Under the pieces are notes generated by a model, which did not search any database, was not told where the DNA came from, and was given only the letters and a program-made list of their open reading frames with translations. The position numbers and the translations under genes are program-made. Below are positions 16,374 through 22,580 of a DNA stretch of 44,492 bases, one piece after another. The stretch comes from a virus: IMG/VR virus record IMGVR_UViG_3300036781_000327, positions 1 through 44,492 of that record; one strand, given 5' to 3'. The first letter of the stretch is position 1; each line of letters begins with the position of its first letter.

Positions 16374-17150
16374 ATGTCACAAGTTTTAACAGAAGTCAAT
16401 CTGAATAGGATAGTACCTAGCGTTTTTGCTACAAGCAAAGCGGACAAGATGAGCGATCGATACGGATTTATCCCGACTATTGATGTAGTAAGAGGACTTG
16501 AGAAATCAGGATTTATGCCAGTTATGGCTAAACAATCGAATACAAGAATTGAGGGTAAAAAGAATTTTACCAAGCACATGATGAGATTTCGTCACGTAGA
16601 CGCAAAGAATCTAGATGGTCATTTTCCCGAGATCGTCTTAGTCAACTCACACGATGGTTCCTCTAGCTATCAAATTAGAGCAGGTATTTATCGTCTTGTC
16701 TGTTCAAATGGTTTGATCGTGGGAGATGATATATGCTGTCACAAGATTAGACATAGTGGAGACGCAGTTCAGAAAGTGGTTCAATCTGCGAATGAGATCA
16801 TAGACGTAGTGCCTGAGATCATAAATAAGTCAGCGGATTGGAAGGGGATTGAGCTAAAATATGACCAAAAGAAGGTTTTTGCAGAGGTAGCTGCTACTTT
16901 AAAGTGGGATGAGGATGAAATCAAGATACCACCCACTAATCTATTAATCCCTAAGCGTATGGCTGACACGAAAAATGATCTGTGGACTACATTTAACGTC
17001 ATTCAAGAAAATTTGATCAAAGGTAAGGTCAAATATAGGACTGAAACGGGAAGAAATAGCACTAGAGCTGTAAATTCAGTTACAGAAAATGTTAGGTTAA
17101 ATACTGCTCTCTGGTCGTTGACAGAGAAAATGGCCGAGTTGGCAAAGTAG
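16374..17150 (+). CDS. DUF932 phage/plasmid-like protein
   Basis: This 258-residue protein fits DUF932, found in phages and plasmids, often near recombination or DNA-metabolism genes. It has DRYGFIPTIDVVRGLEKSGF, HMMRFRH, EIVLVNSHDGSSSYQIRAGI, YRLVCSNGLIVGDD and a helical C-terminus. The biochemical role is unknown. The gene lies between two perfect hairpins and has a weak ribosome site (GAGGTAAGT). Confidence 0.8.
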   Translation: MSQVLTEVNLNRIVPSVFATSKADKMSDRYGFIPTIDVVRGLEKSGFMPVMAKQSNTRIEGKKNFTKHMMRFRHVDAKNLDGHFPEIVLVNSHDGSSSYQIRAGIYRLVCSNGLIVGDDICCHKIRHSGDAVQKVVQSANEIIDVVPEIINKSADWKGIELKYDQKKVFAEVAATLKWDEDEIKIPPTNLLIPKRMADTKNDLWTTFNVIQENLIKGKVKYRTETGRNSTRAVNSVTENVRLNTALWSLTEKMAELAK

Positions 17151-17157
17151 ATAAATT

Positions 17158-17180
17158 AGAGGGGATTGACTCCCCTCTTT
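17158..17180 (+). terminator. Hairpin, possible terminator
   Basis: The arms AGAGGGGA and TCCCCTCT form a perfect 8-bp stem with a five-base loop, followed by TTCACA. The short T tract makes termination weak at best. Confidence 0.5.
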
Positions 17181-17199
17181 CACAAAGTTTGGAGGTTTT

Positions 17200-17379
17200 A
17201 TGATTGATTTTTTCATTGTATGGTTTGGTTGCATAATAAGCAATCCCTGGTTTATTGCAGGATTTTTGATAGTGGCAATGATCCTAATAGAGTATAAAAT
17301 AGATCGTGGCTTGAGAGCGTTGAGGCGATCAGTACAGATTTTAGAAGACATCAGGAAGGAGTTGAAGCAAAATGTATAG
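17200..17379 (+). CDS. Small membrane protein
   Basis: This 59-residue protein has an N-terminal hydrophobic stretch (FFIVWFGCIIS, then WFIAGFLIVAMILIEYKI), giving one long or two short membrane segments. A basic amphipathic tail follows (RGLRALRRSVQILEDIRKEL). GGAGG lies just before the ATG. It overlaps the next gene by eight bases. Size and layout would fit a holin or membrane anchor, but no family is recognised. Confidence 0.6.
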   Translation: MIDFFIVWFGCIISNPWFIAGFLIVAMILIEYKIDRGLRALRRSVQILEDIRKELKQNV

Positions 17380-17773
17380 GCCAAGTCAATGGGGTAATGT
17401 AAATCTTGGAGTCGATGTACTACAAGGACATGGAGAACAATCTCCTAAAGGTGCTCAACAGTTCTATAATGAACACCCAGGAATGAACTATAAGGAGCAA
17501 TATAATCCTGGAAGGAATCAGGAATTAAATATTAATCCTGAGGAATTTGTGATGAGGAAATCAGAACAAACTGGCGCTCATGACAGAATAAAAGAGATGC
17601 TCGGATCTAAGAATATAAGTAGGAAGCAGGCGGTAAAAACTGCTATGCGCGAAGCTAGAGATTCAGGTAAGATATCACCGAAAGATGTGTATCGATATAA
17701 GTTTCAAGCAGAACAACCAGGAAGACAGATGAGTCCATTTAGGACGCAGGAGCAAGAATTTCCATTCATTTAA
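17372..17773 (+). CDS. Hypothetical protein
   Basis: I do not recognise this 133-residue protein. It is rich in Gln, Asn, Pro and Gly in the first half (YNEHPGMNYKEQYNPGRNQE) and has a basic helical stretch (SRKQAVKTAMREARDSGKIS) in the second. It overlaps the membrane protein gene upstream, so the two are probably translated together. Confidence 0.6.
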   Translation: MYRPSQWGNVNLGVDVLQGHGEQSPKGAQQFYNEHPGMNYKEQYNPGRNQELNINPEEFVMRKSEQTGAHDRIKEMLGSKNISRKQAVKTAMREARDSGKISPKDVYRYKFQAEQPGRQMSPFRTQEQEFPFI

Positions 17774-17782
17774 GGGGATCAA

Positions 17783-18079
17783 ATGGATTTATCAGAGCTA
17801 GAATTTATAAGAGATTTCAGGGATTACCTGGATTTTCTTCAGGAAGATTTTTTAGATTTACATGTCGCTTTAGAAATAGACGAAGGAAATGTATATGAAA
17901 ATGAAACTCTTCAAAAACTTCTAAGTCTTATCATAGGACAAAATCACACTCTATTAAAACTTATGACAAAAATGTTTGAAGACTTTAAGTCTAAAGTAGA
18001 TAGAAAATATTGGTCTGAATGGAAAAAAGGTTACCCTCATATAAATGAAGATTATGACACTCATAACAGTGGTTTTTAG
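17783..18079 (+). CDS. Hypothetical acidic helical protein
   Basis: This 98-residue protein is predicted to be helical and acidic, starting MDLSELEFIRDFRDYLDFLQ. No family is recognised. AAGGGGATCAA precedes the ATG, nine bases after the previous stop. Confidence 0.6.
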   Translation: MDLSELEFIRDFRDYLDFLQEDFLDLHVALEIDEGNVYENETLQKLLSLIIGQNHTLLKLMTKMFEDFKSKVDRKYWSEWKKGYPHINEDYDTHNSGF

Positions 18080-18091
18080 GGATAAAGTTAC

Positions 18092-18787
18092 ATGCAAAAG
18101 AAAAAAATTAAAGTATTGAATTTAGAAGACAGAAAATTGATTCAAGAATTACTTCATAAAAGGCTTAAGCATAAAGATATATGTGAAAAACTAGATATAC
18201 ATCAAACAACTTTATATAGAGAAGTCAAACGATGCAAAGATAGCTATGATGCTGAGGAAGCTCAAAGATCTTCGTTTAAAAGTAGGCAATGTATAGATTT
18301 TGAAATTATTGGGAAAAAATTCGGAAAGTTGACTGTTGAATCGTTTGCCAATATTTACAAGCATAGAAGTTGGTGGAATTGCTTATGTGATTGCGGTAAA
18401 AAATGTGTTATAAATCGTAAATGGTTGATGGAGTATTGCAGTCCTAAGAGACCTTTAAGTTGTGGATGTATACCTAAACAAGCTAAAGGAAGGGGAGGTG
18501 CTGTCCCTTTTGAAGAATCTTCTATGAGGAAGTATGAGGATCTTCTAAAATTTAGGAAAATTTCAGGGACTTGTTGGGAGTGGCAGGGTTATAAGCAAAA
18601 TGGAAAGTGTCCAATGACCTCTTGGCGAAATAAGACAATGTCTGTTAGAAAGTGTATGTACTTAATATTTAATGGAACAACATATGAGCCTAATCCAGTT
18701 CATACGACCTGCGGAAATTTATCGTGTTTTAATCCTGATCATATCACTATAGAACCTCCACTCAAGAGACATCTTTACGAGGAATAA
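18092..18787 (+). CDS. HNH endonuclease with N-terminal helix-turn-helix
   Basis: This 231-residue protein looks like a free-standing homing-type endonuclease. The first 45 residues form a transposase-like helix-turn-helix (HKDICEKLDIHQTTLYREVK). Next is a zinc-binding segment (WWNCLCDCGKKC, later PLSCGC) seen in AP2/HNH phage proteins. The C-terminus is HNH_3-like: CWEWQGYKQNGKCPM, then VHTTCGNLSCFNPDHI. The usual first histidine (AHR) is replaced by SVR, so activity is uncertain. TAATG couples it to the next gene. It is probably a mobile intruder in this cluster. Confidence 0.75.
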   Translation: MQKKKIKVLNLEDRKLIQELLHKRLKHKDICEKLDIHQTTLYREVKRCKDSYDAEEAQRSSFKSRQCIDFEIIGKKFGKLTVESFANIYKHRSWWNCLCDCGKKCVINRKWLMEYCSPKRPLSCGCIPKQAKGRGGAVPFEESSMRKYEDLLKFRKISGTCWEWQGYKQNGKCPMTSWRNKTMSVRKCMYLIFNGTTYEPNPVHTTCGNLSCFNPDHITIEPPLKRHLYEE

Positions 18788-19110
18788 TGAATAAAAAGCA
18801 GACAACAAGCGATCTTATACATAAAGCTCTTGAAGACTGGAATCTAGAAGAAATGTTTAATTTCATCCGCGATATTCAGCCTATTCTCACTCTTTACGAT
18901 GTCGATCCTGAAGATGATTGGTTAGAGAAGGAAGTCGGGAAAGATGACTGTCAGACCGTTCGATTAATCCGAACGGTCTATCTCATTTCAAAACTTGCTG
19001 AAAATCATGCAGGAAAATTATGCAGGCTTGCATATCGCCACCCTATGCTCTACAAAAAATTAGAGAAATCGTTGAAAGACCATTTCGTTGATTTCAACGA
19101 AATGGTCTAA
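18787..19110 (+). CDS. Hypothetical helical protein containing palindromic DNA
   Basis: This 107-residue protein is helical and acidic (DLIHKALEDWNLEEMFNFIR) and not recognised. Its DNA holds two perfect inverted repeats that both begin AGACC and end GGTCT: one at 18953-18979 and one with 15-bp arms at 19077-19108, which includes the last codons and reaches the stop. The gene ends nine bases from a convergent fibre gene. Confidence 0.6.
   Translation: MNKKQTTSDLIHKALEDWNLEEMFNFIRDIQPILTLYDVDPEDDWLEKEVGKDDCQTVRLIRTVYLISKLAENHAGKLCRLAYRHPMLYKKLEKSLKDHFVDFNEMV
18953..18979. repeat. Perfect inverted repeat inside a gene
   Basis: The arms AGACCGTTCG and CGAACGGTCT are separated by ATTAATC. The 10-bp perfect arms inside coding sequence could form an mRNA hairpin or bind a protein dimer. 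Confidence 0.7.
19077..19108. terminator. Perfect 15-bp hairpin at a convergent gene end
   Basis: The arms AGACCATTTCGTTGA and TCAACGAAATGGTCT are perfect, with TT between them (effective loop about six bases). It lies where plus-strand transcripts from block 15756-19110 meet minus-strand fibre transcripts. No T-run follows on either strand, so it may be a structural 3' end or a weak bidirectional terminator. Confidence 0.55.
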
Positions 19111-19118
19111 AATAGGGT

Positions 19119-19865
19119 TTAAGCAACAATTGCCCAGTTGACAGTTGAAGTATCGGTTACTTGAGAAGCAACCGGAGTAAATCCAACACCGCTATCAATT
19201 GTAGTAAGGAATGCTGATGCTACAGTCACAGTTCCCAATGAAACGACTGTATAGGTAACAACACACCCAGTGATTGCTGCTGTCGTTAAAATTTTTGCGT
19301 GAGTTCCGCTTGAAAGGGTAAATGATCCTTTTCTTTCAGCAGCTCCTGCTCCAGCAGTTAGGATCGTTCCACCTCCTGAGGGGAATGTCATTGCTCCGGT
19401 TGTATCTGCCATTGTGACAGCAGAGCTTTGCAATAATTTTCCTGTCGTTGAATCAAATCGTGGAACTGTATTATCTACCGTAGATGCTGGCCCCTGGACT
19501 ACATTAGCTGTAAGAACCCCTGAATCCTCAAGTGTCACTCCATCTGTTGAAGAAAATGCAGCTAAATGATGAGCTGTTGAAGTGCCTGGCCCAACGACTA
19601 CTTCATCGGTTGCAATGCCTGAATCTTCTAAAAGCTGACCTGTTGTGTCTGCAAATGCAGATAGATTATGAGCGGTTGAACTCACTGGCCCTACTACGTT
19701 CCCTTCTGCGTCTCCAGCTCCCCACGCAACTCCTAAATCAGCTGTTGAATCTGCAAATAATGCTTGATTGTCTGCTCCTGGAAGCAATGGTGTGGGTGCC
19801 CCTCCACCGCCTGGCGCGACGAATAGAGTTCCTTTTTCGAATAACATATTGTTTGGTTCAGTCAT
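19119..19865 (-). CDS. Tail fibre-like repeat protein
   Basis: This 248-residue protein has a glycine/proline-rich start (FVAPGGGGAPTPLLPG), then about three repeats of roughly 33 residues built around GPxSSTAHNLSAFADTTGQ and LLEDSGIAT. A beta-rich C-terminus (FTLSSGTHAKILTTAAITGC) follows. Such repeats are typical of phage fibre shafts and of proteins on the virion surface. It is last of three minus-strand genes placed away from the baseplate. Confidence 0.65.
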   Translation of the reverse strand: MTEPNNMLFEKGTLFVAPGGGGAPTPLLPGADNQALFADSTADLGVAWGAGDAEGNVVGPVSSTAHNLSAFADTTGQLLEDSGIATDEVVVGPGTSTAHHLAAFSSTDGVTLEDSGVLTANVVQGPASTVDNTVPRFDSTTGKLLQSSAVTMADTTGAMTFPSGGGTILTAGAGAAERKGSFTLSSGTHAKILTTAAITGCVVTYTVVSLGTVTVASAFLTTIDSGVGFTPVASQVTDTSTVNWAIVA

Positions 19866-19875
19866 TTTTTCCTCA

Positions 19876-20085
19876 CTAACAGGGTTTATTTTTCATTTGG
19901 AATCCAAATTGATCGGCCTTTTTTTGATCGGTTTGGCGTTTAAAATACTCAGGGTTTTCGTGCTTTATTGAAGCATTTTTAGTCATTTTGTGCTCTGAAG
20001 GGCCTCCAGCACGGGAGTTGACAAATTTAACTCCATGCTGCTTTTTATGCATTCGTGCACTTGAGGGGATAACTGTTTCACTCAT
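19876..20085 (-). CDS. Small basic protein, paralogue of the upstream gene
   Basis: This 69-residue protein is very basic and has no recognised family. Its C-terminal RQTDQKKADQFGF matches the end of the upstream 83-residue protein (KQSDRKNADRYGV). The start overlaps the upstream stop as ATGA. Confidence 0.55.
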   Translation of the reverse strand: MSETVIPSSARMHKKQHGVKFVNSRAGGPSEHKMTKNASIKHENPEYFKRQTDQKKADQFGFQMKNKPC

Positions 20086-20333
20086 TTCTTTTTCACTCCA
20101 TATCGATCTGCATTTTTGCGATCGGATTGTTTATGCTTGTAGCTTTGACCGCTTTCAGACGCTGCAATTGCTACAGCTTGATTTCTCTTTGTTACTGGAG
20201 CGCCTGAGGATGATTTTAACTCATTTTTCCCATACTCGCTCATCACTGTATTAAATTTTTTGGTTGCCTTTAGTTTATCATTATTCATTCCGGAAGGCAA
20301 TATCGTTGGATTGGGGAATAGAGGCGCCGACAT
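20082..20333 (-). CDS. Small basic protein (DUF6496-like)
   Basis: This 83-residue protein has KKFNTVMSEYGKNELKSSSG and PVTKRNQAVAIAASES, a pattern seen in small DUF6496-like phage and bacterial proteins (VMSEYKxGxLxSG, then a KQAIAIA helix). The C-terminus is basic and shared with the next gene. The role is unknown; size and charge would allow DNA or RNA binding. Confidence 0.6.
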   Translation of the reverse strand: MSAPLFPNPTILPSGMNNDKLKATKKFNTVMSEYGKNELKSSSGAPVTKRNQAVAIAASESGQSYKHKQSDRKNADRYGVKKK

Positions 20334-20460
20334 GATTCTCCATTAAATGTGGTTCTGATATACTCAGAATAGGTGCAACGGACATTTTTTGCTTTCATAA
20401 AGCGATAAGTGCTTTCTTTTGCTCCCATTGAAAAACCTACAATTTAACAAAGGATTAAGG
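20334..20460. promoter_or_regulatory. Divergent intergenic region
   Basis: This 127-bp gap separates the minus-strand fibre genes from the plus-strand secreted-protein cassette. It should contain the cassette promoter. I see only a weak candidate (TTGAAA at about 20430 without a good -10) and no copy of the repeated promoter family. Confidence 0.4.
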
Positions 20461-21303
20461 ATGAAGAGTTTACTTTTAATTGTGTGTGCTTGCCTATTTT
20501 CTTTTTCGGAAATAAATGCGGATTGGCAGGATAGTTGGATGAACGCTATTCAATATGCTACTCAAGAAAATTTCATAGATGCTGAAAATGAAATTGATAT
20601 AGCCATTTCTCAAATTGAAAAAAATAAGGAGTGCAGACCTGAAGTCTATCTCGATCGAGCTAAAATCAGATTGCAATTTGATCAATTTAAACTCGCTATT
20701 CTTGATACCGATATAGCTATCGCTTCTTCTTCGATGACTACTGCTGATAAAATTTCGTGCTACTCCACAAGACAATTTGCATTTGCCGCTCTTGATGATT
20801 TAGATGGGATGATCGAAGCCAGAGAAAGTCTAAAAGAAGTTTTTCCTTATTTTCCTGAATTGGAGTTTACACAAGATAAATTGATCATCCGTAATTTCGA
20901 AAATAGTGAATCTGGCAGGAAAATGATTCGTTGTGCAATGGCTGCTCTAGACATTTGTTCAGAAAAGGAAGTACTTTTTATAGGTGATTATGCTATCATA
21001 TACCTTGATAAACAAGTTAAAATCAGTGATTTAGAAACGTGTGGTTGTGGATGTGGCGGAGGATGTGCAAGTGATGTCATCCCAAAAGGAAAATGCGAAG
21101 AATGGTGCGAGAGAGGATATCAAACTGTGATCTTTTGGTGTGGATGTAAATTTTCCGGTAAATGCAACGCAGTTTGTCAAGGAGGAGCCTACATTTTTCT
21201 TAAAATGTGTCAGACCTGCTGTTCAAACGAAGAAAATGCCTGCACTCGATATTTCAACAATATAAATAACTATATGGCAAAATATGGGTGTTGGGTTGAT
21301 TAA
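20461..21303 (+). CDS. Secreted protein with TPR-like helices and a Cys-rich C-terminus
   Basis: This 280-residue protein begins MKSLLLIVCACLFSFSEINA, a Sec signal peptide with probable cleavage before DW. Residues about 20-160 are paired helices resembling tetratricopeptide units (AENEIDIAISQIEK, PEVYLDRAKIRLQFDQFKLA). The last 85 residues hold about 20 Cys, many as CGC, CC and CxxC, with CGCGCGGGC at the start. A longer in-frame start at 20419 lacks a signal sequence at its end, so 20461 is preferred. It would act outside the cytoplasm of the host, perhaps disulfide-linked. No phage family is recognised. Confidence 0.72.
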   Translation: MKSLLLIVCACLFSFSEINADWQDSWMNAIQYATQENFIDAENEIDIAISQIEKNKECRPEVYLDRAKIRLQFDQFKLAILDTDIAIASSSMTTADKISCYSTRQFAFAALDDLDGMIEARESLKEVFPYFPELEFTQDKLIIRNFENSESGRKMIRCAMAALDICSEKEVLFIGDYAIIYLDKQVKISDLETCGCGCGGGCASDVIPKGKCEEWCERGYQTVIFWCGCKFSGKCNAVCQGGAYIFLKMCQTCCSNEENACTRYFNNINNYMAKYGCWVD

Positions 21304-21466
21304 TAATTTAATTTTAAGATGGATACTCGCTTTGAGTATCCTGTGCGCTGTATTATATGTTTTTATGTATCTTGATAAAACGGGAAATTCATCATTCGCA
21401 GTAGAAGGTCTGATAATAGTAGGGTCTATGTCTGCAATTTATGGATTGATAGGAGATAAGCAATGA
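21284..21466 (+). CDS. Two-segment small membrane protein (holin-like)
   Basis: This 60-residue protein has two hydrophobic segments (WILALSILCAVLYVFMYL and VEGLIIVGSMSAIYGLI) joined by DKTGNSS. Its start lies inside the end of the secreted-protein gene, so translation is probably coupled; no clear ribosome site is seen. Size and topology fit a small holin, but this is only inferred. Confidence 0.55.
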   Translation: MGVGLINNLILRWILALSILCAVLYVFMYLDKTGNSSFAVEGLIIVGSMSAIYGLIGDKQ

Positions 21467-21669
21467 AAAAAGTTAAGTGCATTCTTTTTAAAAAAGATCG
21501 GTCAATCATTTTTAGAGAAATGGATTTTTTAAATGAAACCGCGATGGTTCCATATGAGATTATAGACGGAGATTTCTTTAAGACTGAGAATTCAAAGGAT
21601 GTAACCTACAAACGAATTTATTCTATGGAAATTTTAGGTATACAATATGCTCTTTTCGAGGAGATTTAA
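21463..21669 (+). CDS. Hypothetical small soluble protein
   Basis: This 68-residue protein starts MKKVKCILFKKDRSIIFREM and is probably a compact beta fold. No family is recognised. It begins with ATGA overlapping the previous stop, so it belongs to the same cassette. Confidence 0.55.
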   Translation: MKKVKCILFKKDRSIIFREMDFLNETAMVPYEIIDGDFFKTENSKDVTYKRIYSMEILGIQYALFEEI

Positions 21670-21671
21670 AG

Positions 21672-21833
21672 TTGAGAAAATTCGTTACAGCACTTAAATT
21701 TATTTTACATCCTTTCATTGTATCAGGAGTTTCGCTTTTCTTTTTCGATCCCTTTCAAGTGGCAATGATCGGCATGATAATCCTTTCAGCCCACTTGCAT
21801 TTTCATGGTCATGAATACTATGAAAAATGGTGA
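21672..21833 (+). CDS. Small membrane protein with His-rich tail (TTG start)
   Basis: A TTG start with GAGGAG eight bases upstream opens a 53-residue protein: a short basic head (RKFVTALKFILHP), hydrophobic segments (FIVSGVSLFFF, VAMIGMIILSAHL) and the tail HLHFHGHEYYEKW with four His. It ends the plus-strand cassette. It could be a membrane partner of the secreted protein or a lysis factor. Confidence 0.5.
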   Translation: MRKFVTALKFILHPFIVSGVSLFFFDPFQVAMIGMIILSAHLHFHGHEYYEKW

Positions 21834-21902
21834 TTTTAGGCTGCGCAACATAACCGTTATTAGCAGACTCTAATTAAATTTCAATTTGCTAATTGGATTA
21901 TT

Positions 21903-22580
21903 TTAGGTTGGTGGCTTATCTGTAAGGCATTCAATAAATGCTCCTATCTTTCCAGCATGATCTAATTTTACTACTGGATCGATCCAAATCCTAAATCCTG
22001 CTTGCCTTGCTCTTCTGCAAAAAACATAATCTTCACCCCAAAATTCACCTTCCCATAATTCAACAGCAAATAAATGATATCCTGAAGTGTGCTTGAGTGA
22101 TGGATCTTTTGGCTCGTAATAAAGTTCGGGAAAGAAATCTATCATATTTTGGATGACTTCCCGTTTAACAAGCATAAATCCAGCAGGGATATATTCCATC
22201 TCTAATAGACATTTTTCTGATGGCTTCATTCGTTTTTCTGGCCCTTCGTATACTCCTCTAAAAAGGAAGTAATTTTCTGGGCCTCTTGCAGGATAAAGAG
22301 CAGCTACGAAATCCTCATTATGATCAATCAATCTCTTAATATCTAAGGGATTCCAGCCAATATCTGAATCAATCATCATTATGTGAGTGGCGTCGGTTTC
22401 AAGGAATGCTTTGAGTAAATCGTTCCTTTCTCTTACTAGAAGGGAACCTGATGTCGTCACTCTCACAATCGTTTCAATTGCGTTTGCAGCTAGATAAAGG
22501 CGTGTGTCGCAAAGTGAACATGCATATTGAACGTTAACTTTACCATCAAAAGCAGGTGTAGCGATAAATATTTTCGTCAT
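21903..22580 (-). CDS. Glycosyltransferase, GT-A fold
   Basis: This 225-residue enzyme has the features of a nucleotide-sugar transferase: IFIATPAFDGKV at the N-terminus, LLVRERNDLLKAFLETDATH, the metal-binding DSD at residues 71-73 (MMIDSDIGW), IPAGFMLVKREV, and GEDYVFCRRARQAGFRIWID near the end. Phage genes of this type can modify host surface sugars, DNA bases or virion proteins. Here the ATG overlaps the stop of the 636-residue fibre gene (ATGA), which suggests that the fibre or its receptor is the target; that is inference. Confidence 0.78.
   Translation of the reverse strand: MTKIFIATPAFDGKVNVQYACSLCDTRLYLAANAIETIVRVTTSGSLLVRERNDLLKAFLETDATHIMMIDSDIGWNPLDIKRLIDHNEDFVAALYPARGPENYFLFRGVYEGPEKRMKPSEKCLLEMEYIPAGFMLVKREVIQNMIDFFPELYYEPKDPSLKHTSGYHLFAVELWEGEFWGEDYVFCRRARQAGFRIWIDPVVKLDHAGKIGAFIECLTDKPPT

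Noticed and set aside
18970-18979. tRNA-like T-arm sequence (GTTCGATTAATC)
   Set aside because: No acceptor or anticodon arms can be formed around it, and it lies in a coding frame. No tRNA was seen elsewhere.
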